This document shows, piece by piece, positions 11,001-23,535 of a stretch of DNA of 64,000 nt. Below the pieces are notes generated by a model, which worked only from the letters and a program-made list of their open reading frames with translations, searched no databases and was not told the DNA's origin. The DNA is from Monoplex corrugatus (lineage: Eukaryota; Mollusca; Gastropoda; Littorinimorpha; Ranellidae): assembly GCA_030674185.1 (NCBI GenBank), contig CM060306.1, positions 462,501 through 526,500 on the forward strand, in the 5' to 3' direction. Position 1 is the first letter of the stretch, and the number at the start of each line of letters is the position of its first letter. The translations under genes were made by a program, and so were the position numbers.

Positions 11001-14000
11001 CTACTTTATGTGCTTCTGTCTTTGTCTCTTAGTCTTCTGTGAAACGCTTAACAGTTCTTGTGAGATGAGGCGCTGTAAATGTTGTTATTACTATTATGCC
11101 CATACTGCACAAGTCTTTACTACACGCATGATGACACATCATAATCTTCAACCGAAGCTACTCACCCGCCACCTCCCATGGGCCCATCGAAGTCTCTGAA
11201 GCCACCACCACTCCCGTAACCGCGGTCACGACCTCTCAGGGATGCAATCTGTCGCTGCAGCTCAAAGGTGTTCATGGCCAGCTGAGACTGCAGGTAACGC
11301 ATGTCGTCAGCATAACCACCACCACCACCACCTCCACCACCACCACCACCTCCTCCTCCTCCCCCTCTCCGCCGATCGTCACGACCTCCCCCTCCACGTC
11401 TCATGGTCTTCTCATTCATCTTCTGTCTTCCGGTCATCACCCCGCCGCCACGACCACCGCGACCTGTAACCATGGCTTTTCCAACACCTTGATTTGCAAC
11501 AACATAATAATAATTATAATAAAAATAATAATAATAATGATAATAATAATGACATTATAAGGCGCTAAATCTTGATACCAAAATCAAACCAAAGAGAGCA
11601 TTCTTATCATTCATCAAAGCATCACCCAATGACGACCAAAACTCCAGGCACAACACACACACAAACTGGGTGATGACCAAAACTCTGGGGCACAACACAC
11701 ACACAAACTGGGTGACGACCAAAACTCCAGGGCACAACACACACACAAACTGGGTAACGACCAAAACTCCAGGCACAACACACACACAAACTGGTGACGA
11801 CCAAAACTCCAGGGCACAACACACACAAACTGGGTGACGACCAAAACTCCAGGGCACAACACACACACAAACTGGGTGACGACCAAAACTCTGGGGCACA
11901 ACACACACACAAACTGGGTGACGACCAAAACTCCAGGGCACAACACACACACAAACTGGGTGACGACCAAAACTCTGGGGCACAACACACACACAAACTG
12001 GGTGACGACCAAAACTCCAGGGCACAACACACACACAAACTGGTGACGACCAAAACTCCAGGGCACAACACACACAAACTGGGTGACGACCAAAACTCCA
12101 GGGCACAACACACACACAAACTGGGAGGGGGAGGACATGAGGGGAGTACGGCAAGAGTAAGCATGCAGAGGGGGAAATCACTGCTGGACAAAAAGGCACG
12201 TCTTCGAGTTAGACTTGAATTTGTGACTTTTTTCCTCTCTCACTGTTTAACCTTTAGTGAGCCGCATTCGTTTGGTGAAATTTCTGCCTGCAGCCATTCT
12301 TTCTGTGTGACTGAAAAACGGGCATACCTACCTACTTCAAATTGATGCAATTTCTTTTCTATTGTTTGTACAGTTACGAAATTTGGAGTGAATGTAGAGG
12401 ACAATCACTGTGTGTGCATACTTTTATTATGAAATAAAAAATAAAATGACATGACAAACAAAAATGCTCAGATGCTCCCTGGGTTTGGCAGTGGAATTAT
12501 CTGCCGGATGAAAGAATGACATGATATTGAGGAACCTATTCCTACACATGATCTTCCTGAACCCTGGCATCTCAAGATATTCATCTGTAGAGCAGTACAA
12601 TTCATAAGATGATCGCTGAGAAATGCCCACCAGTAGAAGAATGGCCAAGAATTCCTTCATCTCCTCAAACGTAACCTCCATCCACAAACTTACTCGCATC
12701 GCCACCTCTACTCTCCACTGTTTCCACAGCCCATCTGTTTGTTTCAGTAACAAACAGTTGAATAACTTCATCAGTGATGAAGAGACGAAACATTTGCCTC
12801 GGAAATATCATCTGGGACATCAACAGGACCACTGACAGAATCGAACTCTCGAAGCCAAGCATGATTGTAGCCATCCGAAACTGTAAAATCATCGATATCT
12901 GAATCGCTATCGTCACTCAGTTCTCCCTCACCTGCATCAGCCCTTTCCCTCTCTGCCACTAAATTCTGAATATCTTGCCGATTAAAGCATAAATACTCTT
13001 CATCAGAGTCAGAGTCAAAGAAGAGCTCCTGCAGTATTTGCTCGGTGACGGCGTCCATGTTGAAATTTTTCTCAAAAAACTTCAACGAAGTTTGAAAATT
13101 TATTGCAAACAAACCACAAGGCAAATGGTGCTCATACAGAAAGGAACAAAAAGGCTAAAGCATGCTGCATTGTGGGATAGCTTTCAGATTCGCTCTTTTC
13201 AACCAATCGGCTACATGCTTGCTGTTTGCACTACCTCTCAGTGGGCACACATTGCGCCTACAGCTGTATCGGCACAATGACGCTTTGGCGCACCAGTGTG
13301 CCACCAGCATGATAAAGGTTAAAGCCCAGCCGACTGCACAGAGCCGTATCAGGGCTATAACAATTTCAAAATGCACACATCTGGCTGGGGTAAAAAACCC
13401 TGGACAAGAAAACCAAGCTCATGGACCAGACACAGAATAGAACAGTGACCAACTGTGGTACAGGGGTATCGCGGAATTTGTAAACAAATAGTATCAAAAG
13501 CAGAACACAGTGATTGGACAGAGGTGTACATTCAGAGGTGTCACAAAGATAAACAGGTGCAGTCCCATTGGTACACTTGTAGCATAATGCATTGATTTTG
13601 TATGAAATTCTTTGAGAAATGGGCAACTTATCTGTTAACTGTTTTTACCATATCTATATGACAGATTGCATTATTCTTTTTCATTTCTGAAATGATACAA
13701 ACATATACGCTTAAATACATGCATATATCAAGTCAATGATGGACTGTGACAATCACTTGTTGTGTATAACATCTCTATGACATCACCACGACAACCTATT
13801 GTGTATACCATCTCCATGACATCACCAATGACAACCTGTTGTGTGTAACATCTCTTATGATGTCACCATGACAATAACCTTGTGCATAACATCTCTATGA
13901 CATCACCATGACAGCAACCTTTTGTTTATAACATCTCTGTGACATGCAACAACAACCTGTTGTTTAGAACATGTCTATGGCATCACCACGACAACCTGTT

Positions 14001-17000
14001 TGTAACGTCTCTATGGCATCACCATTACACACTGTTGTGTATAGGGTAAACTTTTGATCTAAATCAGACCGATTTGGGCACAAGGTACAGGTTTTGTGGC
14101 GTTTCTTCATAAATATTTGGTAGATGACTAGTTAGAACAGCTTGATGCCTAGAGTAGACTTTCTGCGATTGATTACTGGGCTTTAAAAGTTATAAGGGGT
14201 ACCACAGTCATACAGTATGCTAAAGAATGAAGTAGGGGTACATGATCTAAATTCCGACCAGGGGGTGATCTAAACCTCGACCAGCATGAATACAGTCAAG
14301 GCAGTGCACAATATTTGATTAACAAATGATCTACCAATCAAAAACAACAGAAAAGAGTTAAGTTTCTGCTGGAACTGTGTATGCCTTGATGATTTTCATC
14401 AGTGTTTTCCACATCTACTGCGTCTGCCAACAATCGACATCTTTCCATGTTGCATACTTTTTAGAAAGGCAGCGTGGTCAGTTCTTCAGTGCGTGAAATA
14501 GGTCTACGTATATGTAAGTTGTTGCCGACTCTCACACCCACACACACGTGTGTGGTCGTGAGCGATTGAGATATAGACAGAACAAGCCAGAGAGAGCAAA
14601 AAGGAAAGAAAAGAAAAGGGTAGAAAGACAACGAAAGAAAGAGAGACAGTGGGAGTCAGTCGATAATTAGTTCACTCAGGTATTCAAGCCTGATTTAAAG
14701 TCCGACTGACCAAATCCCACCATTTCATGAGAGGAACTTATCTAAATAATGTCCCAAACCTAAAAAATAGCTTCTGCAGCTCATATTTTGGCATAAGGCA
14801 TGTGATCTTGTAAACAGCGAATCAGTTCTCTATCGACAGTATCGGTTTGCTGAGACAAAGGGGTCAGTAAGCGATCACATGAAAAGTCTGGCACGCATGG
14901 CGCCCGGAAGCAGGCGGGGTTGGTGTGGCCTTCAACGTCGCACTGTCATAATCTTAAAAAAAAATTCTTACTTTCATTGGCAAATCCTAGAAATTTGGTT
15001 ATTCCCTACACTGAAACCAGTTTCTTTCACCCATTTTCAGTAATAGACTCCAATGACTGTACTTTTGAATTCGTGAGGCAAACCTGGACACCCGTCAGAT
15101 TTTTACATCACCCCCAAAATCGGTGGGTTTTTAGGTCAGTTTACCCTAATGTCTTATAACATCACCATGACTTCTGACCTTTTCTTATAACTTACCTGTC
15201 ATGACTACAGTCTTGGCAGGCGAGGCAGTCAAGTGGATAAACACTGCACTTCCAACTGAAAGTTTCAGGGTCTGATCCACCTGGATACCTCTGCCTGATG
15301 GGCAGGAGGTGGTGCAAGATTTTTACGATTTGCCACATCAACTTGAGTGCAGACCTGCCAGTACCTGAATCACTTCATGTGAATCCACATGCAGAGTATC
15401 AGACAATATACCCGTTTAAGAGCCTGTAAGTTACGTCGTTGTCCAGTGGCTTATGGAAACAGAAAAGAAAACACCCAGCATGCACGCCCACCAAAGATGC
15501 AGACTGTCCAACAACTTTGATGAAAGAGCTCAAGGTCTCCAGGCTCTTAACAAAATATGACTGCATGTAATGCCTAGCTTGGGGAACAGCACAATACAAG
15601 AACAATTTAAAATGATGACCGTCCTTGTTGGCATCTAGACAACAACTACAAGCAATTAGGCTGATGCAGGACATTACAAAGTTTTAAAAAAGCGCCTCAG
15701 TTTACCTCCTCTGAAACCACCGCGACCTCTGCCCCCTCGTTCACCTCTGCCCCCAGACCTGTCTTCAAAGTCCTCCTCTCGTTTGGACATACGGTCAGCA
15801 GCAGTGACTGGCTTCCATTCTTTGCCATGAATTGCTTCGTAACACCTCTTCTTCCGCACCTCCCTTCTCAAAGCATCAACTGAAACAAAAAAATAAATAA
15901 ATCACACACACAAAACCGTAACCACTGCAAAGAAGGCTTTCATATAAATAGAACAACTGAAGCACATATCCACTGTATATAAAAATGTATGCCTATTGTT
16001 ATGAAAGGATTCCACATTTCCATGTTGACCAATGACAAAACAGCAACCTCTGTGTACGTGGTGGCAGCGGGAAATCCCATAAACACTAAAAAAAATTATC
16101 CGTTTTAACCTTTACCGTACGTCGCCTAAAATTTTGCGTCCCGTACGTCGTGGGTATTTAGCGACCCATGCTTTTTAATGAAGGAACGATCCGTTCCCGT
16201 ACGCCGTGGGTCTGCAGCGACCCATACTGTAATATGAAGGAACGATCCGTTCCCGTACGCCGTGGGTCTGCAGCGACCCATACTATAATATGAAGGAACG
16301 ATCCGTTCCCGTACGCCGTGGGTCTGCAGCGACCCATACTGTAATATGAAGGAACGACCCGTTCCCGTACGCCGTGGGTCTGCAGCGACCCCATACTGTA
16401 ATATAAAGGAACGATCCGTTCCCGTACGCCGTGGGTCTGCAGCGACCCATACTATTATTATATGAAGGAACGATCCGAGGCTGTGTGTAGTTGAATCTGC
16501 AGCGACTCTTACTATTATATGAAGGAATAAAGTGTCACTGTACGATGTTTGTCTCCATCTATCCGCATTCTCTCTCTCTCTCTCCCTCCTTCTCCTGTTT
16601 CTCTCTCTCTCTCTCTTGTGGCTGTATAAGCACCATCCATTTTCTTCAGAAATGCTGAAATGTGTGATAAATTTTGAAAGCAGCCTGGATTTTTTTCCCC
16701 TCCTTGTTGTAGGCTAATTGGTGTAGGCCTAGATCTAGATGATATCTGGGGGAGGGGGGAATGATTTTTTAGCTTACAGTGTGTGTGCGCGAAATCTGAC
16801 GTATAAACGATATTTAAAAAAGAAAAAAAAGTTGCACTCCTCGTAATGTCGTCATTAAATGACGTATGTGTGTCTACAATCTGACACAACAAATTTTCGG
16901 AAGCAGAAATCGCTCATTCACTTGGAGCGTCGTGTGTACCCTCATCAGTTTTCATGAGTGAAGCATATGATATAGGCTAAATGTACACTTATTGTTTTGT

Positions 17001-17043
17001 TGAGTGAGTGGAATGTGTGCGTGTGCGTGTGCACGTGTCCGAA

Positions 17044-17089
<46 letters not shown>

Positions 17090-20000
17090 GGTTGTTCTTC
17101 CTTTGAATTTAACGTCTTACCTACCACTCAGTGATACTAGGTGGATCTGAGAATTATTGAAACTGGATTTCTTGTGATACAAGAAGATTTCATAACTGTT
17201 ATCTATAACAATTGGTAAATTAGACCATTGCAATATGTGCGGATCAATCCTTTAAAAAAATCAAAGGACTATTCCGAATGGGATTTGCCGCTGATAATAC
17301 TGTGCATCATTGTGTGGGTATTATAAAAGAGTAAGAGAGAGAGATAGTTATGAATGCATGTTGGCATAAAACTCGTAAGTGTTATATGCATGAACATTTC
17401 AATGTAATGCAGTGCAGAAAAAAAAAGTACGAACGTTTGAGTGCGTGAATATGGGAGTACAAACAGCCTTCAAAAAAGCGTTCACACAAAGCAAGCTGAT
17501 CTAACTACTAAGCAACTAAGACATCTTTCATCAGAGGAGATAGTTTGCTGATAACACTTGGGGTGGTGCTCTGCAGACCGCGGACGGACAGATCTATTTT
17601 TAGATCTGTGATACCAGACACTCGCAGCGTCCCGTCTTTGAAATGTATGGGTCGCTACAGACCCACGAAGTACAACACGGAAGTTTGTTCTTTGCGAGCA
17701 TGGGTCTTTTCTGACCCACGACGTACTGGGACATTTGTTGTTTATTTACTCCTTTATTTTTCAACACACAAAAATAATTTTTGGTACAGATGTGGGGCAA
17801 TATTTTATTGACAAAGTCATGAAATTTTGTGAAGGTAGCTTAAAAACTGACTCAGTTATCAAGCGAAAATCACGACTGTGGGTCATTTTATACCCACGGC
17901 GTACGGTAAAGGTTAAATATGTGTCTGGGAAATGTGAATGACATTATATAAAGAAGTGCCCCCAAAAAATATTCAGTAACCATCTTTCATTTCTTGTAGA
18001 CTTTCATAAAATGCGTGATCGAGTCCATGGATGGAAGAAAAAGAAGCCAGCCATTTCCAAACGTGTTTGGTTTCAAGTTGGTAGTGGAAAATTCCACCCG
18101 GATGCTTTCCTTTCATTGGTTTTTGTTTCAAAGCTCGACGAGGTCAAAGGGCAGAGCTCAAGGAACAGTTTCGATTTTATTCATTTAATTTGTGCAAAGA
18201 GAGGTAAACATAAATCCGCATTTAAAGTTACAGGAAACTGAAGGCTATTTTTTTAAAGCCTTGAGCAGTTCAAAAATGAATATGAACTTAACGATTCGAA
18301 TACTGTATATGTTAAAAACTGCATTTTCTGCTGAATTAAATGTTATCTGAAACTAAACATTTCAATCCACACAAGTCAAGCGCATGCAATCAAACCAGGG
18401 TACCCCCTTTGTAACCTGCACTACCCCAACACGATTCACTGACAGCGAACAAACAGCGAAGCGGCGATTCGCCAGCCACAGAAGTGGCATCGTTTCTGTG
18501 GAAAATCTAAGATTTTATCAGAAAGTTATACATGTACATTAGTTTTGAAATTGAATATCTGTTTTACTTTACTGTGCAGGGATGCCTCAAATATTTGGCA
18601 TCTGGCTTCAGACAGATGTGGTACCGAGCACCATGAGGCTAGTACAGCATATGTCATGTATCATGGCTTGTTGCGTCAACCAAAGCACTTTTTTTCTCTA
18701 CGTATACTACTGATACAGAATAAAAACTCCACATATAATAGTCAGCCTGTAATTTCATATCTGTATTATGTATTTGTATTTTCACCACATTAAGCGAAAT
18801 ATTTCTTGGGTGTAAAACTGTAAGTGCGTGGAAAGTATGCGTCGTCTGCTAGATTTTCACGTTGACATGAAAAATTGCAGAGGCCTCTTTTTCCATTAAA
18901 AAGGGTTGCACTTCAACACAATACAAAAATCAGAAAGGTCTCGTTCTATTATGAATAAGCTTTAATATAAATATTGGACCATTCATCAATATGTTACTTA
19001 GTAGTAATATAAATGTTGGTGTTAGTAATAATAATCATAAATGTTGGACTGTTCATCAGTTACTTGGTTATAGGCTTGATCATTTCTGTCACTCTGTCAA
19101 AACTGGGTGGCAAAGTTGTTCATAGATGGCCTGGAAGAACTGACAGATACCATACTGATGCGTCTGCTGTTTTTACTAGCAACATCATACTTGCTCCCTC
19201 CTCCTCTTTGGGAAGAACTTTAGTGTCAAGTGCCCAACCAATCTACCTACTCTGTAGAATACTTTCAAGCTGCATTTGTTTATAAGAAATTGCTTTAACA
19301 CTGCAATGTCTGCTCACCCTTAACTGTATGTAAGAGTCAGAGTCTGTATCTTTAATTTAAAACAAAATCTTAAAGCAGTCCCATCCTTGACATGTGCCCT
19401 TTTCCATGAGAAAATCAGGTAATATTCCATTTATGACAACTTTTGAGCAATGTTTCAATGTTGATTTGTTTATTTTGATAGCTCACAAAGCACTGAATCC
19501 ACATACCAAACCTTTTGGTCCTACCAATTAAAAGTCACAACGTTATTCATCTTTGAAGCATGGTACCCCAACAAACATGCTTTTTTTCATTTGTCAGATC
19601 GAAGATTTTCCCAGTTCCCAAGTCTGAACATCTGGTACTTAGAATTCAATAAACTAATCACGCTGAAAAAACATTCACTGTTCTATATGTTCTGCAAACG
19701 ATTTTATCATGAAATGCAAATGCAAACGCCCATTGTTTGCAGTACTTTAGACCTTCAAAGTTGCCATTCTGTACAGATTTACATGTCCAAATTTACCATT
19801 TTCCCCTTACTTTGACAGGTCTGTTCTTCAATGTCTTTGCTGCTGAAGTGTTTGTATTAAGTATCAAGTGCTTGTACGCATGGTTTTATCCTTTAAGTAT
19901 TCACTGCTTGTACGCATTTTATCTTTGACATGGAGTATCTTTAGAACCAATAGAGAAATTCACTTACTTTTTGTGTGCGTAATTCTTGTTGACATGTTGC

Positions 20001-22731
20001 TTCCAAAAGATAACATTTCAGTTATAATCAGGGATCCCAAATCCAAATGAAAAAAATCTGAAAAATCTAGGGGGTCTGGGAACATGCTCCCCCGGAAAAA
20101 TTTTTTGAATATAGATGCAAAATAGTGCAATCGGACACTATGTGGCCCAAGCTCAGGCTTGTTTATGATCCTTTGTACTAATGCAAATAATTTATACATA
20201 CTGGTGTAAGATTTCAAGAAAAATAATTCGGTATTTTTGTAATGTATGCTCCAACAAACATTAAACAACCCAGACTGGTAAGCTTCAAGGTTCTTTGCAG
20301 TTTTCTGACTCATCTGGTGCTTCTTTGACTTGAAATGGTTTGAAAGTTTGTGGATGCCTACTCAACTATAGTTATTTTAATTGACTTCACAGCGGCACAA
20401 GACACAGAAGGCTATGCCAGCGTCTGTTACGTTTTGAAGCCATGCACTCATTTCCATGACAGTGCTAATTTCTGCAGTCTTTGTCAAGCGTTTTTACTGC
20501 AGCAGACCCTCTCTCCAGAAGATCAGCTCGAGACATGGTCACACTCTTCAAAATTTTTGCAATCAGTTCTGAAAACAGGCCGCGCCTGACAAACAAAAAA
20601 CACTGGACGTGACTTTAGTGGAAAACGATACTGGATTTATCCCCCTTACCCAAATTTTGTTGTCTGCTACAAGAGATCAACAGACTGACAATCAGAAGAC
20701 TATTTCACAAAAGAAGAAAAATTTTCAATCAAATTTTTTTATTTTCTCAGAAAGCACATGTGGATTTTCTCTGATTTCTGAGAAAAATCAGAAAATTGCA
20801 AGCCCTGTATAATATTAGGTAAAAAATTGACGATTTTAGTTGTTTTTTTATCAAACGCATATTCAGCTGTCACATCGCTACTTTAAACCATTATGAGAAA
20901 AATAAAGATTGATTTCTCTTCTTTCAATCGAGCGTATTCTTGTTATTACCGAGTGTGTGTGGTGAACGGACGGTGACAAAATACGAGCCGTGTGTGTGAT
21001 CGCTTTCCGTGTGTTGTGCTGCTATTTGGTAGAGGCCGAGTTAAGCCCCAAACTGACACTAGCTTTTTCAACTTAAAAGTCCAGCCGTGACACTTGCACT
21101 GCATAGCTATAAGTAGTATCAAAATGTCGGTCAGGCCATGAAGAAATCGAATACCTAACAACCAGTCTGATTTGATTAACCATCTGCAAGATATTAACCC
21201 TTCTGTATGCACGGTGTTCTAAAAGTTCGAATTCTGACAAACACGAATCTTGAAAATATGCCATCTTCAGGTGAAAACATAAAACAATGAATACTCTGTC
21301 GTGTGCACATGGTTACAGTCACATTCATACGCTGTCGCGAATGGAATTTTGTCAGTTTGAATGACTACCGACTTCCATCATCTGCCAATCTCAAACCAAG
21401 ACGGCATCGAGTACTTTCGATTCTGTGCCGTCAGTTTTTGATGAAATTCGAGTACATATCGGTAAGTATGTATGAATTAAATCACATTCTTTCATTTTAT
21501 CAGTAAGTTTTACTCTGCTGTGGGATTAGATGAATAGATTTTAAGCTTTTTGATCACAACTGGCAACAATCATTTCAATCACAAACCAGCACGTTTTCTC
21601 AGAAGAGAGAAAGCCAGGCAACTTAACCTCTTCTCTGCTTGGTACGAGTAACGCTCGTAGTAAAATCGAAATTCACCACGCCCGTATACGAGTGCCACTC
21701 GTAGTAAACTCGTCACGGAAAGCGAGCAAATCTACACAAGAAATGACTGCGCAAAATGTTTCCAACTCTGTTGCTGATATCAGCGAAGAGCCCCATATCC
21801 TTCACGTCACCAGTAACTGACCACAGGATATGCAAATCGCGAGTTGAGAGGTTACAGTGATTAGCGAATTCAAGATGGCAGCGAGACCTAGTACGTCGTC
21901 GGCTCGACCTGTTTTCAAGCGGTACACTGCGCTTGATGTGTTGGACGAGATATTCAACGATCAAGACAGTGGAGAAGAAGACATGGGAGGATCGGATCCT
22001 GACATCAGTGATGAGGAGGAGACGGATGGGAACCAGCACCATCCACTTTTATCGGAGATAGGTGCTGGTGATGACGTGGATCCTTCGTTCGCTCCCAGTG
22101 AAAGCAGTGGGGAAACCAGTGCTAGCGAGGGTGAAGAAGAGGAAATGGGGGATCCTCTACCATCAACAAGCACTGCACCCCCTCCTGTCAGGAGGGGACG
22201 GGGTCGTGGACGTGGTAGGGGGTCTGGACGACGGCGAGGGCCCCGTGGAAGCGGCAGGGGGCGTGGCGTGAGGCGTGGTCAGCAACAGCTAGTGAGAGAA
22301 TGGCGAGAAGCTGATGCACAGCACCCCAACCCTGGTGTAGTTTTCACTGGAAATCCGGGGTTGAAGGTCAGCTGTGCTAATTTTAGGCCGGTTGACTATT
22401 TGGAATTATTTTTTTCTGACCTAGTCAACCATCTCGTCATTCAGACAAACCTGTATGCTGACCAGTTTCTCGAGGCACACCCCAATCTTCCACAGTTTTC
22501 CAGGGCCAACAAGTGGGAGAAAGTCGACTGTGCAGAAATGAGGAAGTTTCTGGGCCTGGTTCTGCTGATGGGCATTGTGCGGCTACCTTCAATTGAACTG
22601 TACTGGTCTAAGAAGGTGCTGTACAGAATTCCAGTCTTCAGCTCCATCATGACAAGAAACCGGTTCCAGGCAAGTAGCTCTATTTTTTTTTCTTTTCTTT
22701 TTTTCACTACTTGATTCTTCATCCCTCCACT

Positions 22732-22810
<79 letters not shown>

Positions 22811-22858
22811 TTTTATATATTCAAGTGTGTGTGATACTGTCAGTGTGTGCTTGTGTAA

Positions 22859-22897
<39 letters not shown>

Positions 22898-22908
22898 GGC
22901 TGTGTGTG

Positions 22909-22953
<45 letters not shown>

Positions 22954-23141
22954 ATGTGCGTGTGTGTGTGTGTGAGTGCACATGTGTACATACGCATTAT
23001 TTATTTCTGTTTGCAAGTTTTCCATACAAGTTTGCTGATTTTGTAAAACACAAAAGCACTTTTTTGGTACACCAGTGTGGTGTTTTTATATTCATGTGTG
23101 TGTGATACTGTCAGTGTGTGCTTGTGTGAATGTGTGTGTGT

Positions 23142-23226
<85 letters not shown>

Positions 23227-23453
23227 CGTGTGTGCATAAGCATTATTTATTTTCTGTGTGTAAGTTTTCCATGCAAGTTTATTCATTTTGTAAAAGACAA
23301 AAGCACTTTTTTATACCAGTGTGGTGTTTTTATATATTCAAGTGTGTGTGATACTGTCAGTGTGTGCTTGTGTAGTGGGTGTGTGTGTAGGCTGTGTGTG
23401 TGTAGGCTGTGTGTGTGTGTGTGTGTATGTGTGTGTGTGTGTGTGTGTGTAGG

Positions 23454-23535
<82 letters not shown>

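Noticed and set aside
11555..12345. Cys/Val-rich and Thr/His-rich ORFs
   Set aside because: Translations of the 42-bp minisatellite in all frames.
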